This document shows, in pieces, positions 20,870 to 34,442 of a DNA stretch of 64,000 bases. The notes under the pieces were generated by a model, which was not told where the DNA came from, did no database searches, and saw only the letters and a program-made list of their open reading frames with translations. The position numbers and the translations under genes are program-made. This stretch comes from Bimastos eiseni (taxonomy: Eukaryota; Annelida; Clitellata; Crassiclitellata; Lumbricidae). The stretch lies in NCBI GenBank assembly GCA_959347315.1, contig OY365807.1:32616204-32680203 (forward strand), written 5' to 3'. The stretch's first letter is position 1; each line of letters starts with the position of its first letter.

Positions 20870-23660
20870 TTACTCGACAACTATGACAATTACTACAACA
20901 TCTGTAGGACAAGGACGCCATCAACAAATATCTGATTGATCTTAAGGACTCACTAATATCTCACTTCTTTTATCTCCTCACAAGTCTTTCACTCAAAACT
21001 GAAAACATGCGCTTTTGCTAATCGCCTTCCGATTCCTTCTCTTTCTCCCCACCTCCCTCGCTATTTCAACTCTAAATACCAACCACCTTAGCCGCCTGAA
21101 TCCGGTCTTCACTCCACTGCTATCGATTTTTTGTTTAGCGCCTGTAATTATTTGGTTCCCGCGACTTTGCTTTTGTGGGCACTGCAGAAATGTCGAGTTA
21201 CGATCATCCATATCAATAATATTACTTTGCCACAAATATATTATATTAATGGAGTGATGGAATTTGAGGTGGAGGAAGTGTGGAAAGTGGAAAACGAGTT
21301 CATCGGAAGAAGAGTAAAAGAGAGCAGACAAACATCTTGTTGATAATGTCACTTTACCACAAATATCACATCAGATATATTGCTAATATCACCTTACTAC
21401 AAATATCACCTTTGATATTATTGCCAATATAATCATAAGCATCACGGCAAATAAACAATTGAGAAATAATAATGAGATAGGAAATAAAACGAGAATATTA
21501 ATTAGTTGGATACAAACTATAATTTGAGCATGATTTTAAGTGCACTGAGTGGATGAGTAAGTGACTGACCGAGCAAGTATAAAGTCGAAGGAGTGAGCAA
21601 ACTGAGCGAAGAAGTAAAGTATAGGCTGCACACTGGAACTAAACCATTCGGGATCAACGTTGAGCCTCACTCTCTCTTCACTTTCCATCCGTCCGAGGTT
21701 CTAGAACAATATTCAGCGTGCTTATGAGTCTGTAGACTGTGACAGGAGGCAGAGCAAAGGAAGTATATACGACGCTCCCATGGGATGTCTTGCAGGGCAT
21801 GCAATGGCTGGGCGGGACTTAGGTAAAGATACGATGGACAAAAGCCACGTATAGCACATATCATATATATATATATATATATGGACATTTTCACTCTCTT
21901 CGTCTTACAGTAACCCTTCTCTCTGTATACTAACCCGTATTCGAATTTTTGAGTATGCGTTTATTTTCTCGAAATATCGATATGCAATCTTCTTTAAAAG
22001 ATCTTCTCCATGCATTCAAATATCTTTCCATATTATTCTGTTATTCTTTGTCAGTCTGTTTGGTGCATCTTTTGTCCTTGTATATCCTCATATGGGTTTC
22101 ATATATATACATATATTTATGTCATACATATATATATATATATAGGCCTACACATAGATGCATATACATTTGTATATATATATGCGAATTCTTTTCTATG
22201 TAGTCCTCTGCACCAGGAAAAGCGTCGTTGGAAGTAAAATCAATCTTATACTTTTCTACTCTTTCCATCCTTCCAGTTGTTCGTCCAACCTTTACTCTGT
22301 CCTTCCAACCTTTCCTCTGTCTTTCCCAAACTTCCCTCTGTCCGACTATGTGCTATGTATGCCTCTCCCCATACAATATATAAGCCTTCGAGTCTCTTAC
22401 TGTTTCTTTCTTACAGACACAGTGTCTTCATTCACTGTCTCGCCTTTTCTTTCTTCTCAGATCTCTCACTTTGTGTTGTCATGTATATGCTTCTGTTTCT
22501 TTTGTTGCCGTATTGAACGTCTGTCTGACTGCCACTCCGCGTGTGTGCATCTCTCTTCCTGTCTGTCTTTCTCTATCTGCCTCATATGAGCTCTCGTTGT
22601 CCGGTTTCTCGATCTTTGATCGATCTCTCTTTCAACCACACTCTCGTACTCCAGTCTCTCTGCACGCATGTATATCTGTAAACACACACTCAGACATGCA
22701 TATATATATATGCACATATGTATACATGTATACATACGTATGTATACTAGCATACATTTGTATACATATATACATGTATATATGCTCTTTATGTCTAACT
22801 CTTTTCGTCTCTGTTCCGCCATCGTCTCTGGAGCTGTTGCTTTTATTTCTCCGTTTCTCAGTCTACAATATGTCTTTGTCTCAATGTTGTTTTCTCTCTG
22901 CACCTGTGTACATGTATATTATAGGTCACTTATTGGTATTTCTACATCTCTCTCTTTTACCTCTCTCTTTCTTCCAATCAATCTGTCTGTCTGTCTGCCT
23001 CTGTCTTTCTATCCCTTACATACAAGCACACACACTTCCGTTTTGCTGATACGTGCGCAGATGGAATTTTTCGTCGTTCCATTATAATTTTTATGATCCA
23101 TATTCGGCCACGCATTCGTTTCTCTGTTAGTTGGTCTTCGGTTCTATAGAAAGCAGCGCAGAGACGAAATAACGTTTCCACACGAGTTAAGAAAATTTAA
23201 TGGATGGAATCTATGACGCTGCAACGATTGATCGCATATATAGACGCCACAAGGAGTCTCTCGTCTTCTTCCCACCTTCTTCTTCCATCTCTCACAGACT
23301 CATTTCTTTTCCATTACAGATCGAATATGTGAGAGTAAGTGACTGTCTTCGCGCCAACGACTAATGACAGAAAATCGGCTGACATAACAACGGTCACTTA
23401 GAGCGAGTCTTCATCTTACTTACTGATTAGTGATGAAGCAGAGAAGATTGACATTGCTGAAAATCAGAATAAAAGTTGAAAACGATGGCTTAAGTAAATA
23501 AAATTTTCAGTGAAAGAAAGTGTAGGATAGCCTACCAGAGCAAAGATTGGCGATTACTGAAAAAAATTGTTAGAAGTCGAAAGTAAAACAAACAGAGGAA
23601 GAACGAACAACAGTTTAAGAGCATTTATAGGAAGCATCTACCGTACGTAGTCTGTTCACA
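20870..23660. other. Non-coding stretch with microsatellites
   Basis: No supported gene. (TA)n and ATAC/GTAT-rich microsatellites occur around 21862-21882, 22100-22190 and 22690-22790. Pyrimidine-rich + strand DNA (22250-23050) keeps Ser/Leu/Cys-rich frames open that look like low-complexity artefacts. Confidence 0.5.
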
Positions 23661-23662
23661 AA

Positions 23663-23803
23663 TTATCTGTTTATAATCTGTTTATAATCTGTTTATAATC
23701 TGTTTATAATCTGTTTATAATCTGTTTATAATCTGTTTATAATCTGTTTATTATCTGTTTATTATCTGTTTATTATCTGTTTATTATCTGTTTATTATTA
23801 TTA
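23663..23803 (+). repeat. 11-bp minisatellite, ~12 copies
   Basis: The unit TCTGTTTATAA repeats about eight times, then a TCTGTTTATTA variant about five times, grading into a TTA/ATT-rich low-complexity region that runs to about 24020. Confidence 0.9.
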
Positions 23804-24025
23804 TTATTACTATTACATGTCTTTTACTATTATCGCTGTTATTATTTATTTTTATTATTATCATCATAATCATAATCATCATCATTATTTTTATTATTAT
23901 TACTGTTATTAGCATTTTTATTATTATTGTTATTATTGTTATTATCATAATAATAGTAATAATAATAATTATTATTATTATTCATGTTATTATTATTATA
24001 ATAGTTATTATCATTACTCCTTGTT
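23804..24025 (+). repeat. TTA/ATT-rich low-complexity region
   Basis: Irregular ATT, TTA, ATC and AAT triplets continue from the 11-bp array. No coding content. Confidence 0.85.
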
Positions 24026-24603
24026 TATTAAGCGCCACTATCTTTGGCAGATCGTCCACTGATGATGTTGAGATGATGCGAGTTCATAGACCTGCAAACA
24101 GAAACTATTATCCAGAGAGAAAATGGAGCTGATAAGAAACGAAAAGAAAAAAAACGACTAAGAAGGGGAAGAGGAAGCTGTCAGTGAGGAAACTAGAGAA
24201 ATTATTAAATAGAAAAGAAGCATTAAAATCGAATCTGTAAGCGAGAGAGGAAAAATTGTAATTGTTGAGAGAGGATTTCTGTTTAGCAAAGACGTTGTTC
24301 GATTAGCAAGACATATCTTGGCCGTCAGCCGAGGCTCAGTCACGCGTCATCGTCTGCTGTCCGAATGGCGGGAAGATGACGCCCCAGGGAGAGGGTGGCG
24401 CAGTTGGCGTTGGTGGCCCCTTTGTTGAATAGTGTTCGCCTTCGAAAGGATGGACCATGGGTCTTAGTTAGCCCTGATATCTTTAGACATTCATCACTGC
24501 TCTAAGGTACAAATGCAGTAGTTATACGCGCCTGGATCATCTCACGCTGTTGCCTTTCGAAGGAGTATTTTGACCTGCGCTCTTGTCCCCTGAGCTCTTC
24601 CTT

Positions 24604-24643
<40 letters not shown>

Positions 24644-27640
24644 AGGTGGGTTACGTTCAGCCAGAATGCGATCGAGAGTCTACATCAATTTGATCCACCG
24701 TCAGAATAAAAGCGAATTTGAATCTTTACCAAATGCATCACAACCAAAGCGAAGCCTCAGCTGATGTCCAGGCATTTAGTAGGTTTTGTCTATTATTAAC
24801 CATCTGTCGATTTTGTCTGTCAGCCAAAGCAATGTGATCATTTATGTCTGTATACCCTATCGTCATCACAAATCGTAGATTATACATATGTATATATGCA
24901 TGTACGTATAATCGTATATATATACATGTATATACTGTATTTAGACGTACCCATAATTTGGACCTAGTATAATCTTGCTTGATGCTTTGTGAAGTTTTAA
25001 AAGGGCGCTATAGAAATAACCATACACATATGTTATTACTGTCATGCATTGTCAAGTCTTTTTGGAACAGTTTCGTCTATATTATATAGATTATAATATA
25101 TTTAATGTTAAACAGAACACGGTCCCTTTAATTATCAGTTTGATACCTGCAACGCAAGGAACGTTTTCATCTTATTTTTTATTATTTATTTATTATTGCG
25201 GCTAAGTTATTCAGGATAGCTAAGCATATGAGTAGCTTCGTAAAATTCGTTATATAAATAGGCAGTTAACTGTGGATGTGTAGGCCTGTAGGTCTACATA
25301 CTTGCATATCACATAGGCCTACACACTGTATAAAAAGGTTTATGAGGTCCCAAAACTGGGCTATATAAATGTTCTGATAGACTCGCACACATACAAATAG
25401 CCAGTCAGTGGAAGACATTGGCGAAAAAGTGTCTCCCCACAGACAGCGATTTTGTCGGGTCATGAAGCAGAAGCGATTGGAAAGGTCGACTGGAACTGCA
25501 TGGAGGAGATGAGATCTCAAGGGTGGAATAGGAAACTGATCATCTCCAACGTCAGATGGGTTCCACGGTTCTGTCGTAGATAAAACGAAAGAAGAAAAGA
25601 GTGCGGCACAGCAAAATGGCGGCCAAGAAATAACAGCATTGAACGTCTCACTGTTCTATTTGTTCCCGTTCGCTTCTGCAGACTGGTGTATCTTTTAGTC
25701 AGACAACTCTCTAAGTCTTCCATCTCCAAGCACGTCCCTTTTATTTCCTAATTCCTCCTATTTTGTTAGCCCCGCTTTATATATTTCTCCAGTTGCGGCT
25801 TCTGATTCTTTTCTTCGAACGGATGATAGCCCTATTCATCAACACCCTATCCTCCCTTTTCCCTCTTCTTCCTGCTGCTCGTCCGCACGTCTCTCCATAT
25901 CCTCCTCCTCCTCCGTCTCCTTCTACCCTTCCTCCTCCTCCTCCTCCTCGTAGTTCTTGTGCTTCTTATCGGCGGCGTCTTAAGTGAACATTGCAACACG
26001 TTGGCACCACTGCTGCTGTTGCTGCTGTTGGTGGTGATGCTGGTGGTGCCACGGGTGGTGATGCCGACGATGACATTGCTGCTGCCAATGCCATTGCTGC
26101 TGCTGTTGCTGCTGCTATTGAGACAACGGTGCACTGCAGAGGGCGGCTTCTTTCTCAGCCACTCCTTATAGCGGCAAAATTTTGACAGATTTTTATCGTG
26201 ACCTGAATAAATAATAAGCGCCTAGTCTCAACATGACACGGTCTCACAACACCTCGCACTCTGGACCATTCATATATATATATTTATAAATATGCATATT
26301 TATATTATATGTATATTATATATATATATATATATATATATGATACATATTACGCCTCTGAGGAGTCTCTTGCGAAGTGGTGCTATATAAATTTGCAAAT
26401 ACCATTACCATTATGTGTACGTGTATATTAGATAGGCAGGCTGCAGATCGAATGGAATTATATATGTGTCAGATACACACACACGCTCGCACGCACGGAC
26501 ATACACACAAACGCGCACGCACATATATATTTGTGTGTACAGATTCGGGTGACCCTGCCAGCGGGATCTCAGTTCCTTAAGGGTTTTTCCATTATTGTTT
26601 TATTTATTACTCTGTGTAACGTCAGATGGTATTTAGGAAAAATTTAATTCTCATTCAGATGCTATTAGTTTTTAACTACATTAATAATGAGGCTTAAACT
26701 ATATACATTGTTCACAGAGAATTTGTTACCTACATTTGCATAAGGATGGTGAAACAATAAAAAAACTGTGGTTATGGTTATATATATATATTATATATAT
26801 ATTATATGTGAAGATATATAATCATCGGTTCTGCCGATCAAATACTTCATATAATATAGGTACAACTATACATATATTTGAAGCTATCATACAGAACAAT
26901 GCGTCTTATATGTACATTATGCAATACGGTATACAAGATAGGCTGCATCATGCATTTGGATAGCGCCTCTATATAATAGAGTGAACCGTTTTGAAGCGCT
27001 GCCAATATATATATATTATATATAATATATGTATCATATATATATATATATATTCATAATGAATAGGAGGAATATAGTTTGAACCAACTGCAATCGGTCA
27101 ATCAATCAAAACAACACCAATCAATTGTTTTGATCCCCTAACCAACCAGTCAAGCAATCAACCATTCAACATGCGTGTGCAGTAAGCACAATAAGCCGTT
27201 CCCTTTGCTTTTCGCTCTGCGCATGTCAGACAGGAATTACAGACAGACACATATTTTATCGCATTCGTATCCCCGTCTGTCTGTCTGTCTGTCTGTCTAT
27301 CTGCCTGCCTACCCAGCTGCATTACTATTCTCGTGAATTGAAAGGAACTGCAACAGAATTGTTAGAAATGATTTGATGTAAGGAAATGAGTTAGAAGAGA
27401 GTGAAAGAATTTAAAAGATCAAGAAAGGCTAGAATAGAAATGGAATTAAGTGAACCATCATAAGACGAGAGCGAATAGAATTAATTTAATATGATTGAAA
27501 GAAGGCGCAGGCAAGTCAAATAGAACTGAAAAATCAATATAAACCGACTGCTATGGTGAATAGATTAATGAATAGAACAGTCGATCTTAATCTTAACATG
27601 ACGCGTCTTACAACACCTCGTACGCTCGAACAGTTTTTTT
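24026..27640. other. Non-coding stretch with low-complexity blocks
   Basis: It includes TCTG repeats (24602-24640), CTCCTC and GCTGCTGTTG triplet-rich DNA (25900-26130, giving poly-Ser/Asn/Arg or Ala/Val frames), and (TA)n runs (26270-26345, 26780-26810, 27005-27055). There is a further CTGT run at 27275-27298. None of the short frames resembles a known protein. Confidence 0.5.
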
Positions 27641-27654
27641 TTGTTTTTTTATTC

Positions 27655-27873
27655 TGAACTTTGACATTGCCCTTCTTCCAACATTTTTCTTTGCTCAGAA
27701 GTGCACACGCCTCGACGGCGCAACTGCAGTTGTACTGGAGAATAATTGTGCGCGAGGGACTTGCTCAAAGGTCCCTACACAGTGACTTCCGGGACGAGGG
27801 TCGAACCCGTTCACTCAGCGCACACTGAGTGTCACGGGCCGACCGCTCTAATCAATCGACCACCGTGCCACGC
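27655..27873 (-). mobile_element. tRNA-headed SINE, copy 1
   Basis: On the minus strand, from the high-coordinate end, a tRNA-like head includes GCACGGTGGTCGATTGATTA (A-box region) and GGGTTCGACCCTCG (B box, GGTTCGANNCC). Then come GTCACTGTGTAGGGACC and GAGCAAGTCC, and finally a body ending in an A-rich tail (about 27632-27650). A pol III internal promoter with a non-tRNA body is the definition of a tRNA-derived SINE. Body and head match copies 2-4. Confidence 0.8.
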
Positions 27874-28682
27874 AAGTATGTATAGTTCGTCTGAATGAAA
27901 AGCAATTCAATGGAAGAGATTGGAATGAACGACAGAGACAAACAGAGACATAGACAGACAGATATGGAGCCAGAGACAGAGATATTACACGGAATGTTGT
28001 CAGATTGAACCGACGAACTGAAGATTCAATAAATATGGTTTCAAAGAGATAGAATGATATTGGACGAAATTCACATAATTTGAATTAACCAAATGGATTA
28101 TAAAGAAAAGAAGAGACAAAGAATTTAGTAGAATGAAATTGAAGCAGAAGAAGAGAATTTAGTTCGACTGTGAAAATTATGAATATACCTAAGGGAATGG
28201 AATAATAGAAATGAAAATTATTTATAGCACGGTACTGTTAAAGGTGAGGAACGGTAAAGGAACGGAAGAAGTCAATAGTAAACTGTCAAAAGGCCGCAGT
28301 TAAAATCTAATGTGAATATGCTGCAACATGGAATTACAGTCAAAGATTACACAATGAAATTAATAAATTGCATGAAATGTAATAAGGCGGAATGAATTAT
28401 ATGGGTTAAAGGAAAAATTGTAATGGAGTGAAATGAAATTTGAATAAGATGAAACGAACGTTCAGGATTAAAACGAAACGGAACATTTTCGTATCATAAT
28501 ACGAAATGGAACAAAAGGATACACGCAATAAAATCATGCAATGGAAATATAAGGATTTATAGAATAAAATGGAACGATGATGAAAAATGAAAAAAGTTAA
28601 CTTTTTCAGAACAAAATGGAAAAAACGAAATGAAATTGATTTTATGATAATAGAATAAATAGAAATTGAAATTCTTGAAATT

Positions 28683-28853
28683 TGATATCGCCTGCTTCCA
28701 ACATCTTTTGCTGAGAAATGCACACGCCTCGACAATTGTGCGCGAAGGACTTGCTCAAGGTCCCTACACAGTGACTGACTCGGACGAGGGTCGAATCCGC
28801 TCACTCAGCGCACACTGAGTGTAACGGGCCGACCGCTCTAACCGATCAGCTAT
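28683..28853 (-). mobile_element. tRNA-headed SINE, copy 2
   Basis: It is very similar to copy 1 on the same strand but lacks about 27 bp found there in the body (the TATTCTCCAGTACAACTGCA segment). The B-box region is GGATTCGACCCTC. Confidence 0.8.
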
Positions 28854-28859
28854 GCATTT

Positions 28860-30400
28860 ATAGGGTGAAATATTGATGTCAGCCGGAGAAGAGCTGAAAA
28901 GAATATAATGGAATTACTGATAAAAATGGAATTGATAATACACCGTTACTGTTGTGTATCGTTTGCAGTTAATGATGTATGACGTGACTTATGCTATTAT
29001 GACGTGTTGTATGACGTGGTTTATGCTATTACACAGACAAAGTTAAGCATCGCCAGAGAATTCTGATGACGTCTAAACTGCAGTAATGACGAAACGCGGT
29101 GTAATGCAGCGCTAAGACGACAACTTAGCAAGATGAGTGCAACTTCTGATAACTCAATTATCCATTCGAATGGCGGCTCCGGCGACGGCGTCCTTTTTCG
29201 TCGTCGAAGTGCAAGCCCTCAGGGTTAGACACGGAGACAGAGGTCGATGTAGGAAGGCGACTGGCCAGTCCGCTGAGAACTACTGTCGGACCATTCCCAG
29301 CGGATGGAAGGGTCGAATGAATAAATGTGCGTAAATTCAATCTATTAAATAATCTAACGGCGACACGTTGTTACGAGTAAGACAAGTACCATATCAGGTT
29401 GGGCGACGTATATGGAGGGAGAGAAAGAGCAGGACAAGAGCAGCGCTGGGTAGGGTATAAGATCAGTTGATACGTGTATAAGAGGAGGTATACAAGGAAG
29501 GAGAGGCAAAGTAGGGTAATAGAATTGAGGTCACGATGAGGAATATACTAAGGTAAGAGCAGGTTAAGGTCAGATAAGAAGAAGCTTTGTATCAACTTTT
29601 AGGAGACGTTAGTCACCTGGGGCTAGATCCCCAGATAGCACATAATCTAAATCGAATTGAATAGAATGAGGTTATAGCTCACGTATCGCACACGTGTATC
29701 AATAGAACTACAAACAGATGTGACATTTGATATTAGTCCACACGAGCGATAGTATAAGCCCTACATGCAGTTAATCAGGTTGCTGTCTGCATACGCTGAC
29801 ATAATAAGGCCTCCGCGTTAATGAGCGATAAAACAGGATCGAGCAGCAAGTAACATATAATATGGTATCATTCGAGGCTTTCCAAGCTGTCTGAGTAGGC
29901 CTATTACATGCCTACGGATGAACTGTTTGTTCGTATTGAACTTCAGCAACACTCGGACAAGCGATGGCAGCGCTATGATGAAGTGCTTGACATGTGCTGT
30001 ATCAAGCGCTTCGATACAGCGCTGTGAATCATCGATGCTGTGCTGTCAGATTAAATGAAAGTAATAAATGGGGAATGATGATTTCACAAGACAATTGGAT
30101 CAACTGTTATGGTCGCTCGGCATGCTATTATGCATCGCTGTCACAATTGAAACTGACGACATAAATGACGCAGATGGTATACTGGTGAAGATGACGACGA
30201 AAACAAAAATGGCGATAACCATGACAACCAATATGAAGATGACACATGAGTGCAATTACTACCAATGACGATAAAGAAAGATAATTACGATGATGTTTCT
30301 GGCCCTGAACTCCATTAATGGGACAGGTTTTGTGTCACCAAAAAGCTGCAAATCATGGAAACATTTAACATAGACATAGAAAGACATAAAAAACAGTTAA
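28860..30400. other. Non-coding stretch, nothing recognised
   Basis: It has short local duplications (for example the ATGACGTG and TTATGCTATT motifs at 28978-29032) and small frames without recognisable content. Confidence 0.5.
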
Positions 30401-30401
30401 A

Positions 30402-32210
30402 ATCAAATCAAAATCAAAAGTGTTTTATTGTAACCAACAACAAATAGAGTACATCTCACAATATGCACAAGAAATTTTATATTGGCTACAATGGGAGCCC
30501 CACAAGGGATGCGAATCCCGCTAAATAGGGACCCCCTTGTAGCAACTATATCACACTAATAAATGGCAATTTATCTTTATTGCAAATTAATCCTAAAAAC
30601 GCAACAAAACACCAAATGAAAAAAATGAACAAAGCTTAACTAAATGCAGTCATATGCACCATTATATACAACATATAGTTTAATGTATAGTAGTAATTAG
30701 AATTAATTGGGATTTACTGTATTTAATGATTTAGTGCATTAATGAATTGATGAGGAAGGCTCGTAACTTATTTTCGAAAGCTTTAATATTATATGACAGA
30801 CGAATTTTCAATGGGATGTTATTCCATGATGAGGGTCCAGAAAATTTTATAGTATACCTGCGTACATTGGTTCTAGCTTTTATGGAGCGATAAGCTGTTA
30901 TATTTCTAGCATTGTGGGAGTGGGTGTCATATCCAGTGGAAAATTATCCTGTAAAGATAGCAGGGAGTAAGCCGTGTTCGTATCGGTATCTGAACTCAGA
31001 CATTTGGAGGACCGTAATTTGACTAATTTTTAATAGCTTGTACTCCTTGTAGTAAGCCCCCGTATGAGTGCATCTACGAGCACCTTCTATTATTCTTACT
31101 GCTCTCTTTTGTAGTAACACTAGTTTTCTGAGCCTAGATTCATATGTGGATGCCCATATCATATTGCAAAAGGTCAAGTATGGGTAGACAAGGGAGTAAT
31201 ACAATTTAATTCTAATTGACTTAGGGAGTACATAAGAAGTTCTGGCCAAGATGCCAAAGTTCTTTGCGATTTTTTAAGAAATGTGGTTAATGTGATCTTT
31301 CCAGGTTAAATGCTGGTCAACATAGACCCCAAGACACTTAGTGGACTCTACCTGATTTATAGGAATATCATTAATGAGCAAACTTAGATTATCCTTAGGA
31401 CTAATTTTCCTATGTGACTTAAACAAAATGAAATTAGTTTTATCTAGATTAAGAGAAAGTCTATTAGCACAAAACCAAATAGCAACATCAGCTAACTCCA
31501 CATTAATAACCCTTACCAGAGTTTGCCAGGAACTATGCGAATAAAATACATTTGTATCATCGGCAAATAAAATAAAGAATAATGTTGCTGAGACAGTAGC
31601 CAGATCATTAATATACAGAAGGAATAATAAAGGTCCAAGATTGGAACCCTGTGGAACTCCAAATCTAATCAGTTTCACCTCCGATAGCGCACCATTACAC
31701 ATTACTCTCTGTGTACGATTATCAAGGTAGCTATAAAACCATTTCATTTGTTCCCCCTTATACCATAATTTTCCAATTTTTTAAGTAGGATGCTGTGATT
31801 TACTGTGTCGAATGCTTTTGCTAGGTCAAAAAAACTCTCACAGAGTGTTGGTTCTTTTCAATGGCATTCGATATTTTATCCTGCATTTCTAATAGTGCCA
31901 TATAAGGGGAGTGCCTTGATTGGAATCCATGTTGAGATTGGTATATAACAGCTGTCTTTTTAACATAATTTGAGGGTCGATCGTACATAAGCTTTTCATA
32001 AAATTTTGCAAAGTAAGGTAGGATGGAGATAGGCCGGTAGTTAGCTATATTGTCGTTTTCTCCCTTTTTGTAGATGGGTACAACTTTGGTACAACTATTT
32101 TTAACGCATGTGGAACTATTCCATTAACGAAGGAGCAGTTTATTAATTCAGCTAAAGGAGAGGCTATGGAAGTTAAGCATGACGCAGCTTATGCAAGGGT
32201 CAATATCGTC
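30402..32210 (-). pseudogene. CR1/L2-like LINE copy C, 5'-truncated, best preserved
   Basis: The minus strand opens near 32200 in the first RT block. A 157-codon ORF follows (31747-31274) with YLDNRTQRVMCNG, FGVPQGSNLGPLLFLLYIND, the catalytic FADDTN box, LSLNLDKTNFILFKSHRK and CLGVYVDQHLTWKDHI. A 101-codon C-terminal ORF (31249-30944) follows, with YPYLTFCNMIWASTYESRLR. These are core RT motifs 3-7 and the thumb region of CR1/L2-group LINEs. The 3' UTR contains GGGTCCCTATTTAGCGGGAT, and the element ends in short TTTTGAT repeats (30403-30420 on the + strand as AAATCAAAATCAAAA), a microsatellite-like LINE tail. No apurinic endonuclease or ORF1 remains. Confidence 0.9.
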
Positions 32211-32384
32211 TACCCCTTACTATGAGTTGACTTGAAATAACGCCAGATTATCGTTAATGTCAACTGTCTCAAGAATGACAATAATTTCTTGGGAGCGCTT
32301 CTGAGAACAGACAGGTTTATATGTGCGGTGTAAGTCTAGAGTAGGCTACACTTGATCATACATCTTTACTCGACCCGTTTAAAA

Positions 32385-32508
32385 AAAGTTGTTTCAAGCT
32401 CAAGGTCCCTATATAACACAACAACGGCATGGGCGAGGATCAAACCCGTACTCTTTGCGTTACAGACCTAACCTTCAAAGTCTAACCAATCGGCCACCGT
32501 GCCGCACA
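32385..32508 (-). mobile_element. tRNA-headed SINE, copy 3 (diverged)
   Basis: The minus strand reads GGCACGGTGGCCGATTGGTT near the 5' end, a B-box-like GGTTTGATCCTCG, then TAGGGACCTTGAGC. It shares the head and the conserved GGGACCTTGAGC box with copies 1 and 2 and is truncated after that. Confidence 0.7.
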
Positions 32509-32509
32509 A

Positions 32510-34408
32510 TGAAGGTTTGTATTCTGCTCATCCAGTTTGCTGACTGCAGCGCTTAAGGTACGCACCCTAGCAGGCAATAGATGTAGGTCCTATTGAGTTC
32601 TACACCTACATGTACGTTTCTGAAACAGCTATTTTTATCCAACACACAAACAACATTCGGTCGTCGTCCAATGCAATCTGTAGAAGTGAAACGTCGGCCT
32701 AGTTGTCCGTTTAAGCAATAATAAGTGCAGAAACGGTTTCGAACGGAATACCGATAACCATAAGGCTGCAGCTGCTGCTGGGGCTTTATTTCGAATAGTG
32801 TCCACATGAAATGCGTTTGTGTAAATGTTCTTCACTGCGTCTAAGTAAACGTATGGGTGGTTATGGGTAATAGGGGGAGACCTGGCGCTGGTTTCCTGCA
32901 ACGATCCACGTTAACGAACATCGGGGTCACGCAATGAGACGAAGTGCGTTCATGTCTACGCATAAGCGAAAGCCTAATAATTGGCCAGACAACTGCGATC
33001 GAATGACTGCATGGCGTCGCATAAATTGACGCATGGAATAATGATTACTTGTGGAAGTGCCGAGGCCTGCAATAAGCCTAATCGCAGGAGAATGCCTGTT
33101 ATAGGTGAAGGTGGTCATGGAAGCCATGGACTTATATTATGTGTTGCAGAGGAGACGTAGACAGAGGAATTGGCATAGAAGCTATACACACGGTAGAAGC
33201 GACGCATAAACGTTGTATTATTAGAGAGAAGCGACACATAGACGTTATATCTGCAGGTGAAGCCACGCTGTGTAGAAACAGTAACTGAGGAAATCTGTCG
33301 TTGCTTAAATGGACCGGAAAGATAAGACCGAGCCTTGGCCTCTGACGAACGATAGCGATATATATCTGGATCGTGTCACCAGGAAGCCGTTCTAGGAACT
33401 GAAAGCCTGTACGGAGAACGAAAAACATCTAAAAATTGGTCAAATGTGTCCTGTGTAAACGCCTCCCTAGCCTTCAAGTGTTGCGTAGAGTAGGCGTTCT
33501 TAGTTTTGAAAGCTGTTGGAGGTTTTGATTACAGTTTTTTTCTATAAATTATATTATGAGAGTGAAACAAAAGAAAAAGGGACAAACCGATAAGAAACTC
33601 AGTGAAGAAGATTGAATTTATCAAAATTATTTCCTGGAGGTATAACGCAATAATAATTATGTGAGAAAGAAATGAAAATTTGACAGAAAAAGTAGCAAGA
33701 AGCACGAAGGAAACGAAGGAAGGAATCATGGAGAAATTGTCAAAATTTGGAAGACAATATGAGGAAAGGAAGGATCAAAATTAGGATGGTAAATATAAAG
33801 GAAGGAAGAAAGTAAGTAATTAAGTAAGTATATTCTTTAATCAGACGTCTGCGAACGCACGACGTGTAAGGAAGGTGCAAGAAGTGAAAAATTGGCTAAA
33901 AAGAATGGAAAGGAAGATATGATGGCAAGGAAAATCGACCAGATGTAAAAGAGTAGTTACGGGTGGGTGGACGTATCGAAGGAGAGAGAAAGAGAGAGAG
34001 AGGGAGGGAGGGAGGGAGGGAGGGAGAGAGGGAGGGAGGGAGAGAGGGAGAATGAGATAAAGTAAGTGGATTCATTTATGACCATATGTCGGATCGGATG
34101 TCCGTTGCATAATGGCGATCAGTAGACATGGTTGCTCCGGGCAATTATACGTTACATTTGCCAGTTAAATCAAGGAAAGACAGAGTCTCGCCATATCGGT
34201 TTCCTCCTCGACTCCCGTTCGATCTAAACGCCCTCTGCCGGCCAATAACCTCGTCTTAGAGCGACGCCAATTATACGCGGCCATTCTATTGCCCGGGATT
34301 GGTCAGACGGCTTCTGCCGTAAAACATAGTGTCCCTTCGGTATATTATGAAGCACGTAAGTCATAGTCTATATTGCAATCAGGCGGACACACGGCATAAG
34401 GCATGACC

Positions 34409-34442
<34 letters not shown>

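Noticed and set aside
25847..26185. Ser/Asn/Arg-rich and Ala/Val-rich ORFs
   Set aside because: Produced by CTC and GCT triplet-rich DNA.
27800..27873. tRNA gene suggested by A-box and B-box motifs (also at 28.8, 32.5 and 61.0 kb)
   Set aside because: No cloverleaf with paired acceptor stem could be drawn, and each is followed by the same non-tRNA body, so they are SINE heads.
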